This document shows positions 45,873-57,250 of a DNA stretch of 64,000 nucleotides, in pieces. This DNA is from Diadophis punctatus similis (taxonomy: Eukaryota > Chordata > Lepidosauria > Squamata > Dipsadidae): positions 6,044,501 through 6,108,500 of the forward strand of contig JALIGW010000016.1 in the NCBI GenBank assembly GCA_023053685.1, in the 5' to 3' direction. Position 1 is the stretch's first letter. Every line of letters begins with the position of its first letter. The position numbers and the translations under genes are program-made. Under the pieces are notes generated by a model that saw only the letters and a program-made list of their open reading frames with translations, had not been told where the DNA came from and did no database searches.

Positions 45873-46529
45873 TAAGGAATACAAGATTGGTTCTCTTCCT
45901 ATGTGATAGAACTTTGGAATCTAATCATGGTGCCTGAATTTTGGTCTTCTAGCATAAAGCTAAAAAACTGTTTTCTAAAATAGAGTTGCATAAGTTTTAA
46001 ATTACAATGCAGTGTAATTGACATGGGTACTCTGCAGTCATGCATTTAATATTTTTCTGTCACATTAAAAATTATAATTTAGTAACCACAACTTAGAGGT
46101 TTCTGAGAATTGCACCCCTGGTTTGGGAAGACTTTTGAAGATTGCATATGAGCTCGGAGCCTCAGGCTGAGCATCTCCAATGTAAAACAACAAAAGCAGC
46201 ATGAACAATAAAAGTAGCATAATTTAACTCAAACCAAAATCTTTAGAAAAAATGAAAAAGGAATTAATTTGGAACTGGGAAATGTTTGAGACAATATCAA
46301 AAAACACAGTGCTGCAAAATTTATATATATATGATTTAGTTGAATTAATCAAAGTGGGAGAATGAATAATTCAATAATATGCATGAATACTTCTATTACA
46401 TAACCCAAATGGGATAATTAATATAATTTCTGTCCATTAAATATTTTATGAGGGTAGATGACATAAATTGTATGAGTCTTCCCATGCATTTAGTATTATC
46501 CTCCCTTGGTGATATGTGAAAGTTACCAA
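45873..46529. other. No recognisable feature
   Basis: A/T-rich unique-looking sequence. Confidence 0.5.
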
Positions 46530-47976
46530 TTTTTCTGGTAATAACTTTATTGAAGATTACAATAAAGCAAAACTAATAAAAAGAAAAAATATAAAAAGAA
46601 AAAATAGAAACAAAAAAATAGAATAAAGAAAAAGAAAAGAAATATATAAATGACTTTCCCCTTTATTACAAGTGTAAACAGTTTTAATAAATTACCTTTT
46701 CTTAAAGTACAACAAATGACCTTTTCTTCCCATATCTCACCTCTTTCTATAAACAAATCCTTACAACTTTATTGTTCAGTTTGGCTTAGCAAAAGTCCAT
46801 TAAGAGTTATCAGGGATATGTTGTTACAACATATCTATTTTAACATGGTTCAAATAAGCCAACTTTATATTCCTTCCTTTCACCTTTAACAATCTTATAT
46901 TTAATCCCTTCAAATAATATTGTACAGCTTAATTTTTTATCATTATTTCTTTGCCTTTTCTCAAAACTGCAACACTTTAACAATTGGCTTTTGTAAATCC
47001 AGCATAAAAAAATTATCCCAGTCTTTTAGTTTATTATTTGTATATCTCTTTTAATTATTAAGATATTAGCTGATTTCCTTGGTATGCCCAGTGCAGCAGC
47101 TTTTTTTATGTCATTCTTGTAGCCTGTCATTTTTAAATCCACTTTTAGTAAAAAAAATTGTTCCTCTTCCATATCATCTTTAAACACAATCTATGTATAT
47201 TGGCAGAAAGTCTTAAATTTATTTTTTGGGTCCATTATTCACAGATATCCTTCAATACATCCAATATTAAGGTATTTTGCTCCATTCTGTATTAGTAAGT
47301 CAAATTTCAGTGTTTTCCTATAATTGTAATCTTTCATGCTTTCTGGTTCCCTCTAGTGAATAACCTTCAAAGTCCCATCCTATAATGTTTTTGTTTTTCA
47401 AAACGACAGAATTTTCCCATGGGAAGAATTCTTATAATTAATTTCCAAACCTAATTTCAAATCTATTTAGTCTTTCCAAAATGAACATTTAAATTATTCT
47501 TCTGCGGTATATTAAAAAGAACAACTCCTTAAACTTATATTTAAAATTTCTTTCTCTGGCAATTGAAGGGAATTACTTGATGTTATAAAAACTTTTTTGT
47601 TCTAAAGATTTTTAATAGTTGAAAAGCAATTAAGAATCAATTCCCAAAAGTGATTTAGAAATTATATTTGGCAAACTTTTTTCCATATAGGCTATATTAC
47701 GGCTGTGAGCTTGCTTAAAATCCTTTGACCTCCAGCTATTCGATTCAGTCATAAAAACTGCTGTCTACTCATGAGGAGTATATGTACTTTGCTGGCCAGA
47801 ATTTGCTTTCTGTCCTCCAATTTCTATCACAATGTGGCCTCTGCTTCTTCAGGGATGTCTAAATTGATGAATCCTCACAGTTACCAACTTCTTTGCAGAG
47901 TTCACAAGTATTCTCCATAGAAAGGAAGTTCATTGAGGATTCTAGGCTTATGTTTCTTCTAAATGAGTGTACAAAT

Positions 47977-48376
47977 CAGTGGTGGGTTCCTATCGGTGCG
48001 GTCCGGTGTGTAGGTCCGGTAGGGAGCCGCCAATTGTGCAATTTGTGCGTGACCGCTCCAGTGCCATCTTCGCTGGTTTGTCGCACGTGTCGCCATCTTT
48101 TTAAAAGAATTTTTGGGCTTTTTTGCTTCTGTGCATGTGCTGAAGCAAAACCTTGCCGAAATATTGCGAGGGGAGGGGCACGCACGTGAGATTTCGGCAA
48201 GATTTTGCAAAATCTTGCCAAAATTGCGCGCGCGTGCCTGTCCCCTCATGAGATTTTGGCAAGATTTTGCTTCCGCGCATGTGCAGAAGCAAAATCGCGC
48301 AAGGGGGGGCGCGCACACAAAACGTGGAGATGCGCCCACAGTGCACCGGTATCGGTAAGTGAGCAACCCACCCCTG
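47977..48376. mobile_element. hAT-type MITE, 400 bp
   Basis: Left end CAGTGGTGGGTTCCTATCGG and right end GCAACCCACCCCTG. A perfect 8-bp duplication gtacaaat lies at 47969-47976 and 48377-48384. It shares the palindromic 'attttgcttccgcgcat' units and a CGGTAAGT donor (48353-48360) with 24929. Confidence 0.95.
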
Positions 48377-48493
48377 GTACAAATGGTGTTAAAATCAACC
48401 TTCTTGAGCTGCCTCTTATATATAAATGAAGTGACTACTTGAGCTAGTGTTAATTCCATTAAAAAGAGTTTATGCTCTATATGACTGTTTCAT

Positions 48494-48575
48494 CCCTCCT
48501 CCTCCTCCTCCTCCTCCTCCTCCTCCTCCTCCTCCTCCTCCTCCTCCTCCTCCTCCTCCTCCTCCTCCTCCTCCT
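48494..48575. repeat. (CTC)n trinucleotide array, about 27 units
   Basis: A pure CTC array. On the minus strand it can read as a poly-Glu run within the putative L1-like ORF1. Confidence 0.97.
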
Positions 48576-49798
48576 TGTTATTCATCAAGTTTTCTTTTTG
48601 TTTTGATAAATTAAATACTTTTCCTTGCATTCATAGCTATCAAAGAGCAAGGTCAGTTTTTCTTGTCAAGTCCTATTTTTCCTTTCTGGCACCCAATATA
48701 TAGGCAAATCTCCTGCATGGCATTTGCTCAATCAACTGTATTCTAGAATTCTTCATCTGTTCTTTATGATGATGAATGTCCTGCTCACAATTATTTTCTT
48801 GTTGTGGTTGGTTTTATGGACATAAAACATATTTCTAGTTGCTCATCAAGAGCTATAAAAACGATTCTTTTCTTAACAATTTGAGGCATATTTTTTTCAG
48901 ACAAAATGCAAACTATTTCAGTGAAGAACGAAGTCAAATGAGAGAAAGAAGCAGTTTCTTCTGCAATCTCAGTTTGCAGCTCCAGCAGTGAATTTCCCAC
49001 TGGTTAAAACTGTGCAGTTGAAGAAACAATTGGTCTTGCTGAGTTGATATTAGAATAATACCTTGATAAATAAATTCAACTTTTCTTGTAATCAAAACTA
49101 AGCCTTGCACTAGAGTCTCAAAAGGTTTTTGAAAGCCAAAGTCAGACATGGTTTGCTTTCCTGGTATGTAATCTAATATCCTTTTTCAAAGCTGAACAAT
49201 AACTATATGTTTGTTTAACCATTTCACCGAGGCCTCTGTTTCCTCCATGACGGGGTTGCCCTGGCTGTGGCAACTTGCAGGAATTTGGAGGAAACGTGGT
49301 ACTTGCTTGCCTGCTTTCAGTCCCCTTGAAAGAAGTCTGGAAGATTAAATTTTGTTCAAACAAGCAAAGGACTCTGTTCACAGAACAAGCCGGCTTCTCC
49401 AGCTGTACTAATGGGAGAAATTGTATTTCTTGCATTTTTCCTTGCGAGTTCTAACTGAATTTTGGTAAAAATAAGTTTGATTTTGAAATTCTTTCAGAAG
49501 AATTCTAAATTTGGGAGAATTCTCCTTGTAGAATTTACTTTTCTTGTTTTATTAATTCTTGTTGTTCACTGCACAACAATTCTTCAGCCAGTACATTAAT
49601 TTCCTGTGCATCCATGAACCTAAGGAAAGAATTTATGTGGAAATTCCTCTTATGGGAATTGTGCATTTCTGGTGCTACTATCAGCACCAAGGGGCATGTC
49701 TTAGAAAATGTCAAAGAACTTCTTTGAGATTTGAAAGAAATGTCAAAATTTGCCCATAAGGTAGGATAAGTGTAAAATGTTCCAAAAGGCCAGTACAA

Positions 49799-49820
49799 GG
49801 ATGGATGGATGGATGGATGG
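49799..49820. repeat. Short (GGAT)n microsatellite
   Basis: Five GGAT units. Confidence 0.9.
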
Positions 49821-50430
49821 AAATTGCAGAGAAGCAGATTTCAACTATTTAGCCAATATAAGCTACGCAACAATGAAGAAACTGCTTGAGGCCAATTATA
49901 TACTATAGTTCCTGTTAGGAGTAGGGAGTTGGATCAGATAATATTCAAGATCTCCATGAAAGTTGAGTTACTATGATCCCCATCATCAAGCTGAAGATTA
50001 AAAGAAATGTTTTAGTAAAAGTGTTTCAACAAAAAAAACCCAGTACTTTGGAGAGCAGGGAAATAGTTCTATTTTATTGATAACATTCAAGTTTAATCAA
50101 GGTAGTTGGGCATGCCGTGATTTTTGATTGGATGAGATTATTTCAGATACTGTCTGACTCAATTAGTTTAGGATTCTCTGTTTTCATGTGGATTAATGAA
50201 AGTGTATGAAATCCTGATCATATACTTTTATACTTCTTTTCTGAATCAGAAGGATACAACTTACTGGTATCTTTCACCCTATTGGAGTTGACTGTTCCTA
50301 ACATTAAATTAATGATTCCTGAATTTTTAGAGGTGTGTTTCTTTGGATTTTGTAACATTTTAGGGCAGGGTTTTTATTTATTCGCTTGTTTTGCTAAGAA
50401 CGAAAATCCAATCCTGGTGATTTGTTTACT
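49821..50430. other. No recognisable feature
   Basis: Unique-looking sequence. Confidence 0.5.
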
Positions 50431-50438
50431 GACTATGG

Positions 50439-50563
50439 CAGGGATGGTCAAACTGGCGGCCCACGGTCATGTACAGGCCATGCCCACCCCAGTTCCGCAA
50501 AGGCAAAAAACGTCACGATAGGACACGATACGTCATGTGACACGATCTAGTTTGACACCCGTG
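50439..50563. mobile_element. hAT-type MITE, 125 bp (GTGTCAAACTC family)
   Basis: Left end CAGGGATGGTCAAACTGG and right end TAGTTTGACACCCGTG. Flanks gactatgg (50431-50438) and gactatag (50564-50571) match at 7 of 8. The interior is rich in 'cacgata' and 'acgtcatgtgac'. Confidence 0.87.
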
Positions 50564-50571
50564 GACTATAG

Positions 50572-51480
50572 CAATACTTCTCAAATTTGCTTTTACATCA
50601 CATTCCTATGTTAAATATTCAGTTTCTCCCAATGATTCATTATTTTGGGGAAAAAAATGTCAAAAAGGACTTTTCCTATAGTTGCCCTCAAATAACCCTT
50701 TCTTGTAAGATATTTGTAAGAAATAATATATGTTGCACCCAGTGGTCGTTGGTTGTATATATGTATATTTTCTACTATGCTAATACTATTTGGCAGGTTA
50801 CCAAGAATTTGACATAGGAATGCAGTTGAGTAAGGGTTCCTGAGCTAATATATTTTAGTCAATATACTCACACATCCTATTTTATTACCTTAGCTGATTT
50901 CTCCTTCCAAGTTTAGAATCTTAATAATGATAATGAATGATTAATCATAGTAATGGATTTGGAGTGGTTACTTCTTGCAAATATATTATCTCGACTTGTC
51001 ATTTAGTTAATTCTCAATATTCAGTTAATTATTATTATAGTACAATTATTTTTCTTTAATCCCCAAATTGGATTGACTAATACAGACACCTTGGTAAATA
51101 TAGAAGGACCTCAGATCAAATCCAGAATGGTCTCCATTCAATGTACTTGCATATGCACATTTTGTCAGTCACTCATTGGTTCAGAAAATGATTAAAATTG
51201 TTTAAAATCTGCACAAAATAAGACATAGCAGATGAGCAAAATGCACTCTGATAATGTTGATAGCCTCTATAATAATCCAAGGGGGACAACTTGATGGCGC
51301 AAGACTCCTGGGCCCACTTTTGGACACATTTATGAAGAATCATTATTGATATTTCAAAGTGGACAATGCAGTGGCAAAAGTGCTGATATAAGAGACTTAG
51401 CCTTACTTGATCCATGATGTAACTTTACACACCATTACTCCATCTGTTCATTTGAGAAATAAATGATTTCTCCAACATAT
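50572..51480. other. No recognisable feature
   Basis: A/T-rich unique-looking sequence. Confidence 0.5.
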
Positions 51481-51488
51481 CTACTGAA

Positions 51489-51923
51489 CAGAGGTGGGTT
51501 CCTCCCGGTTTGGACCGGTTTGCCCGAACCAGTAGTGACCCACTGGTGACATCATGATGACATCATGGAACCGGTTCGATCGGTGCTAATCTGTGGGCGC
51601 TACCATCTTTTTTTTGAATTTTTTTGAATTTTTTAAACTTTTTCTTCTTCTGAGCATGGGCAGAAGCCAAGTTTCCAGCACTGTGCATGCGGTCGCCATC
51701 TTGGTTTTGGCTTCTTTTTTTATTTTTTTTTTCTTCCGAGCATGTGCAGAAGCTGAGTTTCCAGCACTGTGCATGTGGTCGCCATCTTTTTTTTGGCTTT
51801 TTTCCCGGATTTTTCGGCACTGCGCATGCACGCACATGCTTTGTGTGCGCACGCCCACATGGCGGGGCCACTTGGCGCAGGAGGAAGCAAATCAGCAGTG
51901 AGGTAAGTTAGAACCCATCCCTG
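51489..51923. mobile_element. hAT-type MITE, 435 bp
   Basis: Left end CAGAGGTGGGTTCCTCCCGG and right end GAACCCATCCCTG. A perfect 8-bp duplication ctactgaa lies at 51481-51488 and 51924-51931. About three copies of a 70-80 bp 'gagcatg-gcagaagc...gccatctt' unit lie inside. The donor AGGTAAGT is at 51901-51908. Confidence 0.95.
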
Positions 51924-51931
51924 CTACTGAA

Positions 51932-52250
51932 GGAGGAAACACTGGCCTGAACTATTAAAGAACTGTTGCCATTCAGTGTTAGTCATTGGATGACATAGAT
52001 GAATCAATGATTTATTTCATTCCTGTGATCAGAATTGTATACTTGGTTCTCTACCTGCTTGCCAAGGCATCTGCTTTTTCTGCTTCCCCATTATAAAACA
52101 TTCTGCTTTTTCTTTTCTGGTTTTGTTTCTTCTGTTTCACTGACCTTCATTCCTCTCTTATTGCTCCATTTCAATTAACCTTAGCTACCTCTAATAAAAT
52201 TATTTTGTTTGTCGCCTATGTAATTATTTTTTAAAAGATGCTATTAATTT
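51932..52250. other. No recognisable feature
   Basis: Unique-looking sequence. Confidence 0.5.
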
Positions 52251-52254
52251 AATT

Positions 52255-52478
52255 AATTAAGACATGGTTCTTCCTGCAGGCGGGGTTTTGAGACAATTTC
52301 ACATCTTAGGTCTCCCCCACGTATGTATGGTTTTGTATGGTTTTGTTTTTTTAAATTCTTTTTTAAATTGTTATTAAACTTTTATATTGTTTAGTTGTTC
52401 TTGACATGTTGTACGCTGCCCTGAGTCCCCAGGGAGTAGGGCGGCATATAAGAACACTAAAATAAATAAATAAATAAT
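52255..52478 (+). mobile_element. L2-like LINE 3' end
   Basis: 'gacatggttcttcctgcagg' (end of ORF2), then 'tgtacgctgccctgagtccc', 'gggcggcatataagaacac' and (AAAT)n. A 3'-terminal copy of the 22608 family. Confidence 0.85.
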
Positions 52479-52518
52479 TTTGCCTTTATTATTTTTATAA
52501 ATAACTCAAGGCAGAGAG

Positions 52519-52665
52519 CAGGGGTGAAATGCTCCCGGTTCGCTTTTACCTGTCTGTCGTCAGTGAGCCGATCGCGCAGGTAGTACGGCGCTCCGCCCAC
52601 CCGCCGGGACACCGCCATTTGAGTTCTTTTACCCTCTGCGCATGCACAAAGCATGCATGGTGCAG
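52519..52665. mobile_element. hAT-type MITE, right-truncated
   Basis: Left end CAGGGGTGAAATGCTCCCGG after flank gcagagag. Homology ends near the 'ctctgcgcatgcacaaagca' block. No right terminus. Confidence 0.7.
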
Positions 52666-53885
52666 GAAACAACGTTTGAGAATCGTGTATCTGTCGTGAG
52701 TGTCTGGAATATTTCTGCTCTGCTTTTCTGCCTCGGCTTGCTTATCGAGGAAGACTTCTAGGCATTTTGCCAAGCCTTTGAAACTTCTTGAGATAACAAG
52801 AACTAATTGCATTGCTATGATTTAAGACTTTCTGAACTTATGCCAGCTGTTAATGATGATTAATTAGCAGCTGAGTTTTTGCAAGAAAAGATTGCTTTTA
52901 GATTTGTGTGTGTGTGTCTCCACTACTAAGCCAGTTATTAGTAGTGGTTTATTGATTAAATTAAGTTCGAACAAACTGTGTATTTGCTAAGTTCTTAACT
53001 GGGGCAGAACACATACTTTCTATGTCAAAGCCCATGAGGGATTAGCAAATTTGGAGATGCAGGAGATATGTCCAGAGATAGTATTTCGTCACTGCTCTAC
53101 CCAATCTGATCCAACAAGGCCTTTGCTATATTGCAGCCTAGGGTAAACTTTGTTCTTTGTATGTCACATACTGATCCCACCTGCACCTGTGTACAATATT
53201 CATAAATTGTTGAAAAGTCTGGAAGCAAAACTAAAGCTGCTCCTCATATGTGGATAGTATGTTTAAGCTGAAACTGCTTTGGTAGAACAAATATATACAC
53301 AGGACTATATTCTTAGCCCTTTCAGCCAGACAGTCTAACTTCATGTCAGAAGGAATGCTCCTTGGAATTAATGTTTCTGATTAATTTTTCTTTGTTTACG
53401 TTACAGATGGAAGATTATAATGGAACTGCAGATGTGGGGAACATAAAACTTTATATTTATATATTCCAACTCCTTGCCACACGTCAAATGGATTTTAAAA
53501 ACTGAGGAAGAAATTTGTAGCTGCAATCAGATTTGCAGTTACACAAAGAATTTGAGTGTTTCCAAATGAGAAGTAATCTGGAAAACATTTTTGAGAAACA
53601 AGATACAAACATCACAGACACAAGGAATAATCCCTGTACTTTATTTGGTGCAAAATGGTTTTAATATTCAAAAGCTAAGTTCTTAAGAGAAAAAGTATAC
53701 CCAAGTTATAGGGTTATATCAGCACACAAATGTGAACATTTGCATGGAATTTATTATTCTGTTCTTTTAAGGAAGATTTGTTGTGTGAACGGCATCATTA
53801 TACCTTTGCTGGATATTCTCATGGAAACTTGACCCCAAAAATATAGTATTTCATTAACTTTTCAAGTGTAGAAGATAGGACATGG
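52666..53885. other. No recognisable feature
   Basis: About 1.2 kb of unique-looking sequence with no supported gene. Confidence 0.5.
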
Positions 53886-53889
53886 TGAA

Positions 53890-54090
53890 TTCTAATCTGA
53901 CCTTAGCCATGAAAGCCAGCTGGGGGACTTTGGTTCAGTCACTTTGGTTCAACCCACCTCATAAGGATGCTGTTGTGAGGAAAATAGGAGAAAGAAAGAA
54001 AGAATATTGGATGTCTTCACTTTCTTGAGTTATTTATAAAATGAATAAAGGTGGGATATAAATAAATAAATATACTTTAATCATCCCACT
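53890..54090 (+). mobile_element. tRNA-derived SINE 3' part with L2-like tail
   Basis: 'tgaccttagccatgaaagccagctgggggactttggttcagtcac' (in parts), then 'aacccacctcataaggatgctgttgtgagg' and 'gaataaaggtgggatataaat' with (AAAT)n. The layout is known from an amniote tRNA SINE with a CR1/L2-type 3' end. Confidence 0.6.
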
Positions 54091-54989
54091 GGCATGTTTT
54101 GGAACATTATCATCCATTTGGGCCAGTCATACTCTGAATGTTTATGGATGAAAGGGCAACAAGGTAGAAGTTATTTAATGAATTACTATTAAATACATGA
54201 ATGACTATTGAATTCCATCATAATTGGACCTTGATTGGTTTAGCAAGCTTTTCATATACAGGGGAATATTTGAGATATGTTGGGGAGGCATGATTGAGGT
54301 CTCTGGAACTCCACATGTGGCTGGCTCACATCTGGGGACAGTGCCATTTTAGAACTATGTCAGCTATGTTCCCATAACATTAAATGAAGCTAGTGAAATC
54401 TGCTGAGTCATCATGATGCTGCCTTACTTCCTGATTCTTTGAAATAGATTTCTTCAGGCACCATTCATGTCAAAGAAATTTACTTTGAAAAAAACTTAAG
54501 ATTCAGATAGCACATATGAACAATGTTTCCACTTTAATATCAATGTAATTTTGTGTATATACTTTTGCAAATGTAACACACTATGAAAGATAGCCATAAC
54601 ATTGTATGACTTCAGTTCTGCTGGAGGCTACTGAACAGAAATTTGCACATATTACAAATATTTTGGCCGTATACATCTGTTTTCTCCATAGAAATATGTA
54701 TAAATCTAACACTGAAAAAAGAGAATAATTCTGTTGATAAATCAGTGCAATGCCAAAGTCTTCTTTATAGCCTCCAAAGTCAAAATGGAAACTTGATGGT
54801 TATCTTTCATGTTCTCCTTACAATGTGCTCAAAAATTATACTCTGCTGCATTGGAAGATCTGCAAGAAGTATTATTTGCCTGCAAGCAAGAACTGGTGGA
54901 ACTATAAAATAGAGAAAGTAATAGAAAATGAAGTAGTTAAATTCTCTGGGATTTTGGAATTCAAATAGACAGGCACCTGTTACATAACA
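54091..54989. other. No recognisable feature
   Basis: Unique-looking A/T-rich sequence. Confidence 0.5.
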
Positions 54990-55009
54990 TCCCAGACTTA
55001 ACAATTGTC

Positions 55010-55312
55010 TATAGGAAAGACAAAAATGTCTGTATAGTGCATGTGGCAATCCCTATGACAGCAGAATAGAAGAGAAAGAACTGGAGAAGATAATAAAACA
55101 AAAAGACCTACAGATAGAAATAGAACGACTATGGCAATAGCCAGCAAAGGTAGTATCAATAGTTTTGGGCGCATTGGGTGCAATCCCAAAACAACTGGAG
55201 CACCACTTGAACACCATTAGCATTGACAAATTCACCATTGGTCAATTGCAAAAGGCGGCTTTACTCAGAACAGCTTCCGTCCTGCGACGATATCTGTAAC
55301 GCCATCAAGCAT
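55010..55312 (+). pseudogene. R4-like LINE ORF C-terminus, copy 1
   Basis: Translation with stops reads KELEKIIKQKDLQIEIERLW, then VVSIVLGALGAIPKQLEHHL and IGQLQKAALLRTASVLRRYL. The pattern (dipeptide DL near LW, then GALGxIPKxL, then QKxxLLxTAxxLRR) is the conserved C-terminus of R4/Dong-type and related LINEs. Several stops; no RT domain nearby. Confidence 0.65.
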
Positions 55313-55374
55313 CCAGATCTGCCTATCCCAGGTCCTTGGAAAGGAGTTGATAGGCAGACAAAAATGCCAAACCC

Positions 55375-55678
55375 AATCTGAATATCTGGCTGGCCAGATG
55401 ATGCATGAATTGAGGAGAAATAGCTGGAAAAAATAACAAAATATCATGATTTGCAAATTGAAGTTGAGTGATTATGGAGGAAGGAATCAATGGTTGTTCC
55501 AATAGTAATAGGAGCCCTTGGAGCGATACCCAAAGGGCTGCCTAGATACATGGACGTTTTGAACTTATTAGACCTGAATATCCTGACTTTGCAAAAAAAC
55601 CCACCCTACTCAGAACTACCTATATATTTAGACACTACCTTAACAGCTCTTAGGTCCTTGGTTGGGACTTGAACTGTA
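55375..55678 (+). pseudogene. R4-like LINE ORF C-terminus, copy 2
   Basis: Repeats the same region as copy 1: EEK-LEKITKYHDLQIEVE, then MVVPIVIGALGAIPKGLPRYM, then a diverged LQK...TLTALRSL. It ends in a tail of ACT/AAC/ATC repeats. Two copies of the same C-terminal segment in direct orientation imply duplication or two insertions at nearly one site. Confidence 0.62.
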
Positions 55679-55707
55679 CTACTACTACTACTAACAACAA
55701 CAACAAC

Positions 55708-55759
<52 letters not shown>

Positions 55760-55760
55760 T
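55679..55760. repeat. (ACT)n(AAC)n(ATC)n trinucleotide tail
   Basis: Three consecutive trinucleotide blocks following the R4-like ORF end. The ATC block has about 16 units. Confidence 0.95.
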
Positions 55761-55859
55761 GTCTGAATACTCATTTTTATATTGAGAGTACTGATGCTAA
55801 TACAGTGCATTGCTTGCTTGTTTTTAAAGGAGAGTAAAATAATGTTTCTTCCTGTGGAT

Positions 55860-56172
55860 CAGAGGTGAGTTCCTCCCGGTTCAGACTGGTTCGCCTGAAC
55901 TGGTAGCGACCCGCTGGTGATGTCATGATGACATCACTGAACCGGATCGGTCGGTGCCGGTCCGTGGGCGCCGTCATCTTTTTTGAATTTTTTTCGGAAT
56001 TTAAAAATTTTTTTCCCTTCTGCGCATGCGCAGAAGCTGAGTTTCCGGCACTGCACATGTGTCGCCATTTTGTTTTTGGCTTATTTTTCTTTTGAATTTT
56101 TTTTGGGTTTTTTGTACTGCGTGGTGCGGGAGGAAGCGAACCGGCAGTGAGGTAAGTTGGAACCCACCCTTG
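55860..56172. mobile_element. hAT-type MITE, 313 bp
   Basis: Left end CAGAGGTGAGTTCCTCCCGG and right end GGAACCCACCCTTG. A perfect 8-bp duplication ctgtggat lies at 55852-55859 and 56173-56180. A perfect NRF1-type palindrome TGCGCATGCGCA lies at 56021-56032 and AGGTAAGT at 56150-56157. Confidence 0.95.
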
Positions 56173-56180
56173 CTGTGGAT

Positions 56181-56690
56181 GAAATGATTGATCTAATTCT
56201 GTCATTTTGGGATCCTGCCACTTTATTCTTAGCTCTGCTTTTGCCTTTATAGATCACACCTCATAGAGGTCCTGATAATTTAGCCTCTCCACACACAGAA
56301 ACAGAGAGAGAGTTTCTCCTCAGCAAATCCCAATGTATGCAAATGAAGGCAAAATATTCAGGAACAAGTTTTAGCAGGAGATGACTGCAAGACTTTACAG
56401 GAGACAGACTTGAAAGGTGAAAAAGGTGAGAATGTTTAGAGAACATAAGTCACTGTCTTGGACTGTTCAATCAGTAGCAAAGATTTTCAAATATTGTTTG
56501 AAAACATCTTGGCACCCTCTTACACTAGTTCTCTAATCATATTCACTTATTTTTAGTCTACTCTTTTAATTTTTAATAGACTCATTTCAAAAATAGGAAG
56601 TGGACCTACCACTACTGTAATGAAAATTTAGCAACATCTTTGATTAGTAGAATCCAAATAAAGCTACCCAAGCAGTATGAAGAGCTAAAA
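56181..56690. other. No recognisable feature
   Basis: Unique-looking sequence between a MITE and an LTR. Confidence 0.5.
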
Positions 56691-56698
56691 CTGATGAG

Positions 56699-57250
56699 TG
56701 TGATAAGGAATATCCTTCTGGGTTTGCTTCCAAGTGGGGAAAAAGACACTGGAAGCATGGTGACTGCTTGAAAAGATGGTTTAATGGAGGATAGCAGGAC
56801 CACATGGTCTGAGGTCCTGGGGAAAAGTGGGATCACATGCCTCGAAGATGTTGAAGAAGAGAAAAAGGGGAGAGATGCTGAGAGTCCCTTGGTTTTATGC
56901 CCTCTCTTGGGCCCCGCCCCTGGGCCTCCTGCTCCTGTGCAAGAAATGCACTCTGATTGGCTGTCAGACTCCCATGGGGCCATGCAGGGGCAACTCTCTA
57001 GGCTGTCCTGAGTCCAAGTTTGCTTGAGCCTTGCTGGCTGATGCAATCTTCCCAGGTGCTAAGTGGTGAGATGGGTAGAGGGCTAATCCTATCAAGTCCT
57101 AGGGGTGAAGGTCTTAATCCCATCACCCTGGAGCTGAAGGAGAGGGGGCAGGGAAGCTGCTTTGTCTTTAGAACATGTTTCTCCTTTTCTCATTCAGGAA
57201 AACATATTCTTCCTTTTCAATATTTCCTAGGATATTTCATTTTTCTAGGA
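56699..57250 (-). mobile_element. Probable solo LTR (minus strand)
   Basis: Read on the minus strand, a CCAAT box (agccaatcaga, about 56952-56962), a GC box (ggggcggggc, about 56910-56920) and a TATA-like box (gcataaaacc, about 56891-56900) come in promoter order. An ATTAAA-type signal lies about 110 bp further (56780-56786). The unit ends ...CCTTATCACA at 56699. The right boundary is approximate and no target duplication was found. No internal coding sequence. Confidence 0.5.

Larger units (their letters stand above)
46530..49800 (-). mobile_element. Decayed L1-like LINE remnant (tentative)
   Basis: On the minus strand, 49535-49798 and 48791-49149 encode E/Q/K-rich, heptad-like segments (MDAQEINVLAEELLCSEQQ; QPFETLVQG-like, ILISTQQDQLFLQLHSF) reminiscent of L1 ORF1 coiled coils. 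A (GAG)n run of Glu codons follows at 48494-48575. The minus-strand 3' limit at about 46535 has AATAAAG and A/T-rich sequence. No reverse-transcriptase motif is visible, so if this is an L1 it lacks ORF2. It is interrupted by the hAT MITE at 47977-48376. The call rests on composition and weak similarity only. Confidence 0.33.

Noticed and set aside
56612..57046. 144-codon minus-strand frame
   Set aside because: Falls in the LTR-like unit at 56699-57250 and shows no domain. The promoter-like boxes explain the composition better.
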